A DNA stretch of 64,000 bases from Actinoallomurus purpureus (GTDB lineage: Bacteria; Actinomycetota; Actinomycetes; Streptosporangiales; Streptosporangiaceae). How positions within the stretch are numbered: the stretch's first letter is position 1; every line of letters begins with the position of its first letter. The stretch lies in contig NZ_JAMXMY010000016.1 in assembly GCF_024055795.1 (NCBI RefSeq), positions 124,001-188,000 of the forward strand, in the 5' to 3' direction. Of the stretch, positions 50,624-59,493 are shown one piece after another. The notes under the pieces were generated by a model that had not been told where the DNA came from, searched no databases, and saw only the letters and a program-made list of their open reading frames with translations. The translations under genes and the position numbers were made by a program.

Positions 50624-52726
50624 GTGCTGAGAGGCCCAGTCGTCGTGATGGCGGCGCTCGCCCTGACGCTCTTCGCGCCGTGCGGCTCGCCGGCCCGCGC
50701 CGAGACGGCGGCACCCGCGCGGCACGCCGTGCTGATCGGTGTCCCGGGCCTCCAGTGGAGCGACGTGAGCCCCACCGCGACGCCGCACCTCTGGCGGCTC
50801 GCGCGGGGGGCCGCGGCCGGGCTGCTGTCGGTCCGTGCCGTGGGCCGGCTGACCTGCCCGGGTGACGGCTGGACGACCGTGTCGGCCGGCGCCCGGTCCG
50901 CGGCGGGCCCGTACTGCCGCCGGGCGATCACCGTCTCTCCCTCCGGAACGGGCGCCGTCGTGAACGACATCGCCACGATCCGCCGTGTCAACGCCGGATT
51001 CGGCACGGTCGGGCTGTTCGGGGACTCCGTGCACCGGGCGGGCGGCTGCACCACCGCCGTGGGTCCCGGAGCGGCGCTGGCGGCCGGCGACCTCGGCGGC
51101 CGCGTCGACACGTACACGCGGGACATCGCCACGCTGCCCGCGGGCGACTGGGCGCGCTGCGCCGCCACCGTCGTCGACGCGGGCGCCGTCGCCGGGCCGG
51201 ACCGCGCGTCCTCGGCGCGCCGCGCGGACGCCGCGGTCGGGGCGGTGCTGGCGCGCCTGCCGGCCGACGCCGACGTGCTCGTCGCCGGGATCTCCGACCA
51301 CGACCGGACACCGCACCTCCGGCTCGTGCTGGCGACCGGGCCGGGGACCGCCGGGCGCTACCTCGGCTCGGAATCCACCCGGCGGGCCGACATGGTGATC
51401 CTGCCGGACCTCACCGCGACCATGCTGGCCTGGCTCGGCGTCCCCTACCCGGCCGGGCTGATCGGCACCCCGCTGCTCCCGGACGCCCACCGCCCGGCCG
51501 TCCTCGACTCGGCGGTGAACGACCTCAGGGCACAGGACGTCGCGGCTCAGACCCACCGCGACCTGCTCCCCCGTTTCTTCGCGGCGTTCGTGATCGGACA
51601 GCTGCTGCTCTACGGCGCGGCGGCCCTCGCGCTCCAGCTTCGGTGGGCCGGGCGGCGGCGCGTGCGGATCCTCGCCGCCACGCGCCTGACCGCACTGGTC
51701 GCGGCCGCCGTTCCCGCCTCGACGTACCTGGTCAACCTGGTGCCGTGGTGGCGCGCCGCCCACCCGCTCCCCTCCCTCGTGGCGGCCATCGCGGCCGTCG
51801 ACGCGCTCGTGGTCGCGGTCGCCGTGTCCGGGCCGTGGCGGCGGCGGGTGCTCGGTCCCGGCACCGTCATCGCGGGCATGACCGCCGCCGTGCTGGGAGC
51901 GGACCTCCTCACGGGCAGCCGACTACAGCTCAACAGCCTCATGGGGTACTCCCCGCTGGTGGGCGGCCGCTACTACGGCATGGGCAACATCGCCTTCGCG
52001 GTGCTGGCCACCTCCACGCTGCTGGCCGCCTCCGGGGTGGCCCAGTGGCTCGAACCCCGCCGGGGCCGCAGGGCGGCCGTCGCCGCCGTGCTCGCCATGA
52101 CGATGACCGCCGCGCTCCTGGACAGTTGGACCGCCTGGGGCAGCGACTTCGGCGGTCTGATCGCGTTCGTCCCCGGCCTGGCCACGACGGCGCTGCTGGT
52201 GAGCGGCCGCCGCGTGTCCTTTCTCCGGCTGCAGGTGCTCCGCGCGGCCGGCATGGCGCTCGTACTCGGGGTGGCGTTCATCGACCATCTGCGGCCGCCC
52301 GCCGAGCAGACGCACATGGGCCGCTTCTTCGGCCAGCTCGTCGAGGGCAACGCCCTGCCCTGGCTGGAACGCAAGTTCACCGCCATGATCCGTACGTTCG
52401 GCAACCCGACGCTCCTGCCCATCGTGGTCGCGGCCTTCCTGTTCCTCGTGCTCGTGCTGCACCGGCCGGGCCGTGCCGGGGCCGGCGGCCTGCAGCTCGC
52501 CTACGACCGCGCCCCGATGCTGCGGGCCGGCCTGTCGGGTGCGTTCGTGACCGCCTTGGTCGGCGGGGCGGTGAACGACTCGGGGCTCGCGGTGCCCGCC
52601 CTCGCCCTGGCCGTGGCCGTCCCGCTCGCCCTCACCGCGGCCGTGATCGCGCTCGAGGTCCGGGAAGGCTCCGATGCCCCGACCGGCCCGGTCCCCGGCC
52701 TCGCCCTGCGCACCGTCGAAAACTGA
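50624..52726 (+). CDS. Large membrane protein with alkaline-phosphatase-like domain
   Basis: 700 residues. A signal peptide (about 1-26) is followed by an extracytoplasmic region whose H-A-V-L-I-G-V-P-G-L start and H-T-like G-I-S-D-H-D-R-T element suggest a reduced alkaline-phosphatase/sulfatase fold (residues 30-300). At least ten transmembrane helices fill about 310-660, including N-S-L-M-G-Y-S-P-L-V-G-G-R-Y-Y-G-M-G-N. GGGAG 9 nt before the GTG. Seen in actinomycetes without an assigned role; envelope polymer or lipid chemistry is a guess. Confidence 0.8.
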   Translation: MLRGPVVVMAALALTLFAPCGSPARAETAAPARHAVLIGVPGLQWSDVSPTATPHLWRLARGAAAGLLSVRAVGRLTCPGDGWTTVSAGARSAAGPYCRRAITVSPSGTGAVVNDIATIRRVNAGFGTVGLFGDSVHRAGGCTTAVGPGAALAAGDLGGRVDTYTRDIATLPAGDWARCAATVVDAGAVAGPDRASSARRADAAVGAVLARLPADADVLVAGISDHDRTPHLRLVLATGPGTAGRYLGSESTRRADMVILPDLTATMLAWLGVPYPAGLIGTPLLPDAHRPAVLDSAVNDLRAQDVAAQTHRDLLPRFFAAFVIGQLLLYGAAALALQLRWAGRRRVRILAATRLTALVAAAVPASTYLVNLVPWWRAAHPLPSLVAAIAAVDALVVAVAVSGPWRRRVLGPGTVIAGMTAAVLGADLLTGSRLQLNSLMGYSPLVGGRYYGMGNIAFAVLATSTLLAASGVAQWLEPRRGRRAAVAAVLAMTMTAALLDSWTAWGSDFGGLIAFVPGLATTALLVSGRRVSFLRLQVLRAAGMALVLGVAFIDHLRPPAEQTHMGRFFGQLVEGNALPWLERKFTAMIRTFGNPTLLPIVVAAFLFLVLVLHRPGRAGAGGLQLAYDRAPMLRAGLSGAFVTALVGGAVNDSGLAVPALALAVAVPLALTAAVIALEVREGSDAPTGPVPGLALRTVEN

Positions 52727-52890
52727 TTCGACCGCTCCATAGCGGTAGGCCCTGTGGAGAAGACCCCACCCCCTCAGCGGGCGGCGTGACACGCGCTGGG
52801 CCATCGACTCGCACGTCGGTGCTATGGCGCGCACAGATTCGTACTACCAGTGAGTAGTTTCGAGGGGTGCGGGCGGGTTGGATCGGTGCC

Positions 52891-53835
52891 ATGCGACGGG
52901 TTGCGGCGCTCGCGGTCATCGTCCTTCTCCTCCTCGGCGCGTGCGAGTCTCCGGGCTCCGGTGGGCACGGCTCGCCTCGGCCGGGGGCCTCTCACAGGCC
53001 CGCGGGCCACAAGGCGCCGGCGTCGGTCGGCGGCGTTCCCACGGCGGCGGGCACCCACCGGATGAAGATCGATGTGGGCACGCCCGGCCACCGGGAGTAC
53101 CTGATCCACGTCCCTGCGGCGCTGGCGGAGCAGCGTTTCCGCTCGGGCCGCCCTGCACACCCCCTCCCCGTCGTGCTGGCCCTGCACGGCGGGGCCGACA
53201 ACATGAACGGCTTCGAGAAGAAGACCGGGTTCGACGGCGTGGCCGACGACCACGGGTTCCTCGCCGTCTATCCCGACGGGTTCGCCTTCACGTGGAACGC
53301 CGGGGACTGCTGCGCCCCCGCCCGGCCGGCCCACATCGACGACGTCGGCTTCCTCACCAGGCTCATCGATCACCTGACCGGCATCGGGCTCGCCGATCCG
53401 AAGCGGGTCTACGTCACGGGGTTCTCCAACGGCGCGGGCATGGCCTACCGGTTCGCCTGCGAGGTCGCGGGGAAGGTCGCCGCGATCGGGGTCGTGTCCG
53501 GCGCGCTGGCCACGGCCTGCCATCCCGCCCGGCCGGTCGCGGTGATGGTCTGGCACGGCACCGAGGACCACAACGTCCCGTACGACGGCGGCGGGCATCG
53601 TGATCTGGGCGATCGCCGGCCGTTTCCCCCCGTGAGCAAGGCGGTGGACTTCTGGCGTCGGGCCGACGGCCTGTCCCCGCTCCGGACGAGCGTCGATCGC
53701 GGCTGCCGGTCCACGGGACGCGGTGACGCCGGCGTCGAGGTCGTCCTGTGCACGGTCGTCGGTGGCGGGCACCAGTGGCCGTCCGACGCGAGCCGCCGGC
53801 TCTGGGCGTTCTTCGCCGCTCATTCCCGGACGTGA
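52891..53835 (+). CDS. Lipoprotein esterase, PHB-depolymerase-like (LpqC type)
   Basis: 314 residues. Signal peptide with lipobox L-L-G-A-C (about Cys 18), then a Pro/Ser/Gly-rich spacer. The hydrolase domain has L-A-L-H-G-G-A-D-N, Y-P-D-G-F-A-F-T-W-N-A-G-D-C-C, nucleophile G-F-S-N-G-A-G, Asp in H-G-T-E-D-H-N-V-P-Y, and His in G-G-G-H-Q-W-P. Matches secreted polyhydroxybutyrate-depolymerase/feruloyl-esterase-type enzymes such as mycobacterial LpqC. ATG at 52891 chosen for a compact signal peptide; a GTG at 52867 is possible. Confidence 0.87.
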   Translation: MRRVAALAVIVLLLLGACESPGSGGHGSPRPGASHRPAGHKAPASVGGVPTAAGTHRMKIDVGTPGHREYLIHVPAALAEQRFRSGRPAHPLPVVLALHGGADNMNGFEKKTGFDGVADDHGFLAVYPDGFAFTWNAGDCCAPARPAHIDDVGFLTRLIDHLTGIGLADPKRVYVTGFSNGAGMAYRFACEVAGKVAAIGVVSGALATACHPARPVAVMVWHGTEDHNVPYDGGGHRDLGDRRPFPPVSKAVDFWRRADGLSPLRTSVDRGCRSTGRGDAGVEVVLCTVVGGGHQWPSDASRRLWAFFAAHSRT

Positions 53836-53875
53836 ACTCTTTTCATATTCGACCGGTCTGTGGCACGCTGCGGGC

Positions 53876-55060
53876 ATGACGCTGCGCAAACGGTACGACA
53901 TGGCCACATCTCACCTGGAACCCCCATTCGCCATCGTCGATCTCGCGGCGTTCCGCTCCAACGCGGCGGATCTGACCCGGCGCGCGCACGGCAAGCCGAT
54001 CCGGGTCGCCAGCAAGTCGGTGCGCTGCCGGGCACTGCTCGAACAGGTGCTGGCCATGGACGGATTCGCCGGCATCATGGCGTTCACGCTCCCGGAGGCG
54101 CTGTGGCTGGCCGGCGAGCGGGTCAGCGACGACATCCTCGTCGCCTATCCGACGGCCGATCGGACCGCCCTCGCGCGGCTGGCCGACGACGAGCACGCCG
54201 CGGCCACCGTCACCGTCATGGTCGACTGCGTCGAGCACCTCGACCTCATCCAGAAGGCGACCGGCGGCCGCCCCGTCCGGGTCTGCATCGACATCGACGC
54301 CGCGTGGCGCGCGGCCGGTGGCCGCATCCGCGTTGGAGCGCTCCGATCCCCCGTGCGCTCGCCCGAACAGGCCGCGGAGCTCGCGCGGGAGGTCGGCCAC
54401 CGCCCGGGCCTGCGGCTGGTCGGCCTGATGGCGTACGAATCCCAGATCGCGGGTGTCGGGGACGACCCGCCGGGCCGACCGATGTTCTCCCGCGCTCTCC
54501 GCCTGATCCAGGCGCAGTCGCGCGTCGAGTTGGCGCGCCGCCGGGCGCTGATCGTCAAGGCGGTACGGGAGATCACCGACCTGGAGTTCGTCAACGGCGG
54601 CGGGACCGGCAGCGTCGAGAAGACTGCGGCCGAGAAGGCGGTGACCGAGGTGGCGGCGGGCTCGGGCCTGTACCAGTCCGTGCTGTTCGACCACTACACG
54701 AACTTCTCCGGCAGCCCGGCGGCGCTGTTCGCCCTACCCGTCGTACGGCGCCCCGGGCCGGGCGTGGTGACCGCGCTCGGTGGCGGCTACCTCGCCTCGG
54801 GGGTCGCCGACCGGAACCGGCTTCCGCAGCCGTACCTGCCCGCCGGGCTGCGCTTCGACGCGCGAGAGGGCGCCGGCGAGGTGCAGACCCCGCTGCTCGG
54901 CGCCGCCGCCGACGGGCTGCGGATCGGCGACCGGGTGTGGTTCCGGCACGCGAAGGCCGGTGAGTTGTGCGAGCGGTTCGACACCCTTCACCTGGTCGAC
55001 GGCGACCGTGTCATCGACTCGGTACCGACCTACCGTGGGGAGGGAAGGACGTTCCTCTGA
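53876..55060 (+). CDS. PLP-dependent alanine racemase/D-threonine-aldolase-like enzyme
   Basis: 394 residues, fold-type III. The PLP Lys is in I-R-V-A-S-K-S-V-R-C; the barrel continues with G-F-A-G-I-M-A-F-T-L-P-E-A, G-L-M-A-Y-E-S-Q-I and N-G-G-G-T-G-S. The C-terminal domain has a possible metal pair within H-A-K-A-G-E-L-C-E-R-F, as in D-threonine aldolase/D-serine dehydratase-like proteins. Probably acts on a D- or hydroxy-amino acid. Starts the cassette that continues with a PfkB kinase, sugar ABC importer and deacetylase; 105 bp before the kinase. Confidence 0.82.
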   Translation: MTLRKRYDMATSHLEPPFAIVDLAAFRSNAADLTRRAHGKPIRVASKSVRCRALLEQVLAMDGFAGIMAFTLPEALWLAGERVSDDILVAYPTADRTALARLADDEHAAATVTVMVDCVEHLDLIQKATGGRPVRVCIDIDAAWRAAGGRIRVGALRSPVRSPEQAAELAREVGHRPGLRLVGLMAYESQIAGVGDDPPGRPMFSRALRLIQAQSRVELARRRALIVKAVREITDLEFVNGGGTGSVEKTAAEKAVTEVAAGSGLYQSVLFDHYTNFSGSPAALFALPVVRRPGPGVVTALGGGYLASGVADRNRLPQPYLPAGLRFDAREGAGEVQTPLLGAAADGLRIGDRVWFRHAKAGELCERFDTLHLVDGDRVIDSVPTYRGEGRTFL

Positions 55061-55095
55061 GCCGAGGCCTCCCCCGGCTGGAACTTCTCGAACAT

Positions 55096-55116
55096 CTCCT
55101 GGGAACGCTCCAGGAG
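55096..55116. promoter_or_regulatory. Short inverted repeat between PLP enzyme and kinase genes
   Basis: CTCCTGG (55096-55102) and CCAGGAG (55110-55116) with a 7-nt loop, 50 bp upstream of the kinase start. Could be an operator or attenuating hairpin; weak support. Confidence 0.3.
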
Positions 55117-55165
55117 CGCGTAATGTCGTACGACAGTGTTGAGATCCCCACGGATGGGAGGCGCC

Positions 55166-56284
55166 GTGGACCAAGTCAGACCGATGATCGCGCCGCCGGG
55201 TCGCCCGCCCGAGCCGCGACTGGAAGATCCGTGCGTCGAGCGGGAGACCGCCGCCGAGCTCCTGCACGGCGACGCCGGTGGTCTCGATGTCTTCCTGGCC
55301 GGCACGGTGTTCATGGACATGATCTTCACCGGCCTGCCGGGCCTGCCGCCGCCCGGGACCGAGTTGATCACCGACGGCCTGGGGTCGGCGCCGGGCGGCA
55401 TTGCCAACATCGCGGTCGCGATGAGCCGGCTGGGACTCAACGTCGGTCTGGCCGCGGCGTTCGGCGACGACATGTTCGGCGCCTACCTGTGGCGGACCCT
55501 GTCCGAGCAGGAGGGGGTGGGGCTCGCCCATTCCCGGCGGCTGCCCGGCTGGCCCACGCCGGTCACCGTGTCGCTGGCCTACGACGCCGACCGCAGCATG
55601 GTGACCTATCACCGGCCCATGCCGGTGCTGCCCGAAGCGCTCGTCGGCACCCCGCCCAGAGCCAAGACCTGCTTCCTCGACCTCGCCCATCCCGTGCCGG
55701 GATGGGCCGCGACGATGCGCGAGAACGGCGCCGCCGTCGTCGCCGACGTCGGCTGGGACCCCACCGAGACCTGGTCCGTCGACGTCCTCGACCGCCTCGA
55801 GCTGGTCGACGTGTTCCTGCCCAACGCCGTCGAGGCCATGGCGTACACCCGGACCAGCTCGCCCGAGCAGGCCCTCGACGCCCTGGTCGAGCGCGTGCCC
55901 ATCGTCGTGGTCAAACGCGGCGGCGACGGCGCGATCGCGATCGACACGACGACGGGCGAGCGCGCCGAGGTGACCGCGCTGCCGGTCAGGGCCCTGGACC
56001 CCACCGGTGCCGGCGACGTGTTCGCCGCCGGATTCGTCTACGGCACCCTCGCCGGGTGGTCCCTGAACGAGCGGCTGCGGTTCGCCAATCTCTGCGCCGG
56101 GCTGTCCGTCCGGCACCACAGCGGGTCGCTGGGCTCGCCCTGCTGGGGCGAGATCGCGGCGTTCGGCGAGTCCGGCGAGGTGCCCGACGAGATTCTGCGG
56201 GACTACGCCTTCGTCGTCCCCTACATCCCCGACTCCTCGGCCGACACGGTGGCGCGCGCGGAGCCGACCGTACGCCATGCGTGA
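55166..56284 (+). CDS. PfkB-family carbohydrate kinase
   Basis: 372 residues from a GTG with GGGAGG 4 nt upstream (other in-frame starts at 55136 and 55154). Ribokinase fold: A-P-G-G-I-A-N-I-A-V-A at the substrate site, V-V-V-K-R-G-G-D-G-A, and the catalytic D-P-T-G-A-G-D-V-F-A-A-G-F. ATP phosphorylates a sugar hydroxyl. The ABC importer immediately downstream implies the substrate is an imported sugar or amino sugar. Confidence 0.88.
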   Translation: MDQVRPMIAPPGRPPEPRLEDPCVERETAAELLHGDAGGLDVFLAGTVFMDMIFTGLPGLPPPGTELITDGLGSAPGGIANIAVAMSRLGLNVGLAAAFGDDMFGAYLWRTLSEQEGVGLAHSRRLPGWPTPVTVSLAYDADRSMVTYHRPMPVLPEALVGTPPRAKTCFLDLAHPVPGWAATMRENGAAVVADVGWDPTETWSVDVLDRLELVDVFLPNAVEAMAYTRTSSPEQALDALVERVPIVVVKRGGDGAIAIDTTTGERAEVTALPVRALDPTGAGDVFAAGFVYGTLAGWSLNERLRFANLCAGLSVRHHSGSLGSPCWGEIAAFGESGEVPDEILRDYAFVVPYIPDSSADTVARAEPTVRHA

Positions 56285-56371
56285 TTCGTAACGAACGGCC
56301 GCACCACCGAGAAGATCTTGAGAGTAGGCCTCGCCGCCTATCGCCGGTTCGGTTGACGAAGGAGCCCCGCC

Positions 56372-57715
56372 ATGCGGAAACCGTTCGTGGTCCTGACAGC
56401 GGCACTGGTCGCCGCGTCCGCCTGCGCCCCCGGGTCCGGCGGTGACAAGCCGAAGTCGACGGCGCCCAGCGCCGTCAGCACGGACGTCGCCAAGGCCGGC
56501 CCGGTCACGCTGACCGTCTGGGACCAGGAGGTCCTCGGGGGCCAGAACGAGCAGATGGAGAAGCTCAACGCGGCGTTCCACGCCAAGTATCCGAACGTGA
56601 CGATCAAACGGGTGTCGCGGTCCTTCACCGACCTGGAGAAGACGCTGCGCCTCGCGCTGTCCGGCGGCAGCCCGCCCGACGTCGTCGAGGCGAACCAGGG
56701 GTACGGCATCATGGCCGCCCTCGTGAAGGCCGGCGCGCTGGTCCCCCTGGACCCGTACGAGCAGGCGTACGGCTTCCGAAAGCGCTTCCCCGCCGGGCTG
56801 AACCAGCTCAACAGCGTCACCCCGGACGGCAAGACGATCGGCTCCGGCAGCCTGTACGGCGTCGCGATGACCGGCGAGGCCGTCGGGATCTACTACAACA
56901 CCGACAAGCTCACCAAGCTGGGTCTCAAGCCGCCGACGACGTGGGCGGAGTTCGAGCAGGACCTGGCGACGGCCAAGGGCAAGGGCGAGACCCCGATCTA
57001 CCTGGCCAACCTGGAGAAGTTCCCCGCCATCCACGAGTTCGGGGTGCTGCTCGGCCAGACGACGGGCAAGGACGCGCTGCGGAACCTCGTCTTCGGCCGC
57101 GGCGGCGCCTGGACCGATCCATCGGTCGTGCAGGCCGCGCAGAAGCTCGCCGACTGGGCCAAGAACGGCTACTTCCCCTCCGGCGTCAACGCCGGCAAGT
57201 ACAACGACTCCCCCGGACCGTTCGCCAAGGGCGAGGGCGTGTTCCTGATCGGCGGCCCGTGGTTCGCCGCCGACCTGCAGAAGAAGATGGGGGACAAGGT
57301 CCGCTACCTCCTGCCGCCGCCCGCCCAGGCCGGAGGGGCGCCCGCCGCCACTCTCGGCGGCCCGGGCCTGCCCCTCGTGATCACCTCCAAGTCCAAGCAC
57401 CCGGACGTCGCCGCCGCGTACCTGAACTTCATGACCACCCCGCAGGCGATGGACGTCGTCACCCAGACCGGCGGGCTGGCCGCGGTGACCCCCGCGAGCG
57501 CGCAGCCGACCACGCCCGTGGGCCGCGACCTGTACTCCGCCTGGAAGACCGCCAGCGAGAAGGACATCCTCGTCCCCTACCTGGACTACTCCACGACGAC
57601 CTTCCTCGACACGCTCGGCGGCGTCCTGCAGGAGATCATCGCGGGGAGGAAGACGGCACAGCAGGGCATGCAGGACGCCCAGCGCGACTACGCGGCCTTC
57701 CTGGCCAAGCGGTGA
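56372..57715 (+). CDS. ABC sugar-binding lipoprotein (extracellular)
   Basis: 447 residues. Lipobox A-A-S-A-C (Cys about 18), then a family 1 solute-binding protein: T-V-W-D-Q-E-V, N-A-A-F-H-A-K-Y-P, P-P-D-V-V-E-A-N-Q-G, and a C-terminal Y-L-N-F-M-T-T-P-Q-A. GAAGGAG upstream of the ATG. Captures a carbohydrate outside the cell for the two permeases that follow. No ATPase is encoded here; a shared MsiK-type ATPase elsewhere is likely. Its stop overlaps the first permease start (GTGA). Confidence 0.92.
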   Translation: MRKPFVVLTAALVAASACAPGSGGDKPKSTAPSAVSTDVAKAGPVTLTVWDQEVLGGQNEQMEKLNAAFHAKYPNVTIKRVSRSFTDLEKTLRLALSGGSPPDVVEANQGYGIMAALVKAGALVPLDPYEQAYGFRKRFPAGLNQLNSVTPDGKTIGSGSLYGVAMTGEAVGIYYNTDKLTKLGLKPPTTWAEFEQDLATAKGKGETPIYLANLEKFPAIHEFGVLLGQTTGKDALRNLVFGRGGAWTDPSVVQAAQKLADWAKNGYFPSGVNAGKYNDSPGPFAKGEGVFLIGGPWFAADLQKKMGDKVRYLLPPPAQAGGAPAATLGGPGLPLVITSKSKHPDVAAAYLNFMTTPQAMDVVTQTGGLAAVTPASAQPTTPVGRDLYSAWKTASEKDILVPYLDYSTTTFLDTLGGVLQEIIAGRKTAQQGMQDAQRDYAAFLAKR

Positions 57716-58671
57716 AGCCCCCGGTCACCAGAGCACCCGACCACGCGGCCGGCGACCGCGCACCCGACCCGGCCCCGGCTCCCGCACGCCCGGCGGGTGC
57801 CAGGCCGCCGGGCGAGCCCCGCAGGATCGGCTACCTCTACGTCCTCCCGGCCCTGGTGGTCTACGCGGCGTTCCTGCTGTGGCCGCTGCTGCACGGCGCG
57901 TACCTCTCGCTGTTCCACTGGGACGGGCTCACCGTCGGCACGTGGGCCGGGCTCGGCAACTACACGCAGGCGATCAGCGACCCTCACCTGCGCGGCACGT
58001 TCCGACACGCCGCCGTGCTCGTGCTCTTCTACGCCGTCCTCCCCTGCTGTATCGCGTTCCTGCTGGTCGCCGTCATGTCCCGGTCCCGGCCACGCGGCCT
58101 GACCTTCTTCCGTACGGTGCTGTTCCTGCCGCAGGTGGTGGCCATGGTCGCGGTCGCGGTGGCCTGGCAGTGGATCTACTCCGAGCACGGCCCGATCAAC
58201 GGCACGCTGCGCCTCGTCGGCCTGGGCGGGCTCGCCCGCGGCTGGCTGGGCGACTTCACCTGGGCACTGCCGTCCGTGGGGCTCATCGGCACGTGGGCGG
58301 AGATCGGGCTCGCCATGGTGCTGTTCCTGGCCGGCGTGCAGAAGATCCCCCGCGAGCTGTACGAGGCGGCGCGCGTGGACGGCGCCGGGGCCGTCCGGGA
58401 GTTCTTCGCGGTCACCCTGCCCGGCCTCCGGCGGGAGCTGTCCGTGGCGCTGACACTGACCATCATCGCCGCCCTCCGCAACTTCGACCTGATCTACCTG
58501 ACCACCGGCGGCGGCCCCGGCGACGCGACACGGGTCCCGGCGTACGAGGTGTACAACCGGACGTTCAACACCGGAGAGGTGGGGCTCGCCTGCGCCATCG
58601 GCATCACGATCGCGATCGTCGTGTTCGCCGTGACCGCCGGCGTCGGCCGCCTCGTGGAGGGCCGCGCGTGA
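57712..58671 (+). CDS. ABC sugar permease (MalF type)
   Basis: 319 residues. A Pro/Ala-rich cytoplasmic N-terminus, then six transmembrane helices, with the coupling-helix E-A-A-R-V-D-G-A-G motif that contacts the ATPase. GTG start inside the binding-protein stop codon region; its own stop overlaps the next permease start (GTGA). Works with the second permease as a heterodimeric channel. Confidence 0.93.
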   Translation: MKPPVTRAPDHAAGDRAPDPAPAPARPAGARPPGEPRRIGYLYVLPALVVYAAFLLWPLLHGAYLSLFHWDGLTVGTWAGLGNYTQAISDPHLRGTFRHAAVLVLFYAVLPCCIAFLLVAVMSRSRPRGLTFFRTVLFLPQVVAMVAVAVAWQWIYSEHGPINGTLRLVGLGGLARGWLGDFTWALPSVGLIGTWAEIGLAMVLFLAGVQKIPRELYEAARVDGAGAVREFFAVTLPGLRRELSVALTLTIIAALRNFDLIYLTTGGGPGDATRVPAYEVYNRTFNTGEVGLACAIGITIAIVVFAVTAGVGRLVEGRA

Positions 58672-59468
58672 CACCCACGACCTCGCGTGCCGAGCGCACC
58701 ACGACGTACGCGGTGCTGATCGTCTTCACGGTGATCGCCGTGTTCCCCCTGCTGGCGGTCGCCTCCCAGGCGTTCGGCCTGCCGCACCCGTCCACCGACG
58801 CGTTCACCGGAGCCTGGCGGAAGGGCCACTTCGCGCGGTACCTGACCAACAGCCTCATCGTCGTCACCGTGGTCGTCCTCGCCGCCTCGGTGCTGTCGAT
58901 CCTGGCGGGGTACGCCCTGGGAACGATGGAGTTCACGGGCACGACAGCGCTGTTCTACGTGTTCCTCGCCGGTCTGATGGTGCCGACCGAGGCCATCGTG
59001 GTGCCGCTGTACTTCGACCTGCGCTCCGTCGGCCTCGACAACACGCTGCCCGGCCTCATGCTGCCGCAGATCGCGCAGTCCGTGTCATTCGGGGTGTTCT
59101 GGATGCGCGCCTACTTCCGGTCGGCCCCACGCTCCCTGATCGAGGCGTCCCGCATGGACGGCGCCTCCAGCTGGACCACGCTGTGGCGGGTGCTGCTGCC
59201 GGTCGGCCGCCCGGCGATCCTCACCATGGTCGTACTGATCGCGATGTGGACGTGGAACGAGTTCCTGCTCGCCCTGGTGATCATGAACTCCAACGAGGAC
59301 CTGCGCACCGCGCCGCTCGGCCTGTCGATCTTCCAGGGCCAGCACCAGACCGAGTACCAGATGCTGATGGCCGCCGCGCTCATCGTGGCGGCGCCCGTCG
59401 TGCTCGTCTACGTCTTCCTCCAGCGGCACTTCATCGCCGGAATGCTCTCGGGGGCGATCAAGGAATAG
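58668..59468 (+). CDS. ABC sugar permease (MalG type)
   Basis: 266 residues, six transmembrane helices, coupling motif E-A-S-R-M-D-G-A-S, and M-W-T-W-N-E-F typical of the MalG/CUT1 type. GTG start overlapping the first permease. Followed 25 bp later by the exported deacetylase gene. The importer has no ATPase gene beside it, as is usual for actinomycete CUT1 systems. Confidence 0.93.
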   Translation: MTPTTSRAERTTTYAVLIVFTVIAVFPLLAVASQAFGLPHPSTDAFTGAWRKGHFARYLTNSLIVVTVVVLAASVLSILAGYALGTMEFTGTTALFYVFLAGLMVPTEAIVVPLYFDLRSVGLDNTLPGLMLPQIAQSVSFGVFWMRAYFRSAPRSLIEASRMDGASSWTTLWRVLLPVGRPAILTMVVLIAMWTWNEFLLALVIMNSNEDLRTAPLGLSIFQGQHQTEYQMLMAAALIVAAPVVLVYVFLQRHFIAGMLSGAIKE

Positions 59469-59493
59469 CGTGACCCACAAGGAGTTGACGCCC

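Noticed and set aside
55096-55116. LacI-type operator upstream of the kinase
   Set aside because: The GGGAACGCTCC core looks tempting but the symmetry is not centred on CG; kept only as a weak inverted repeat.
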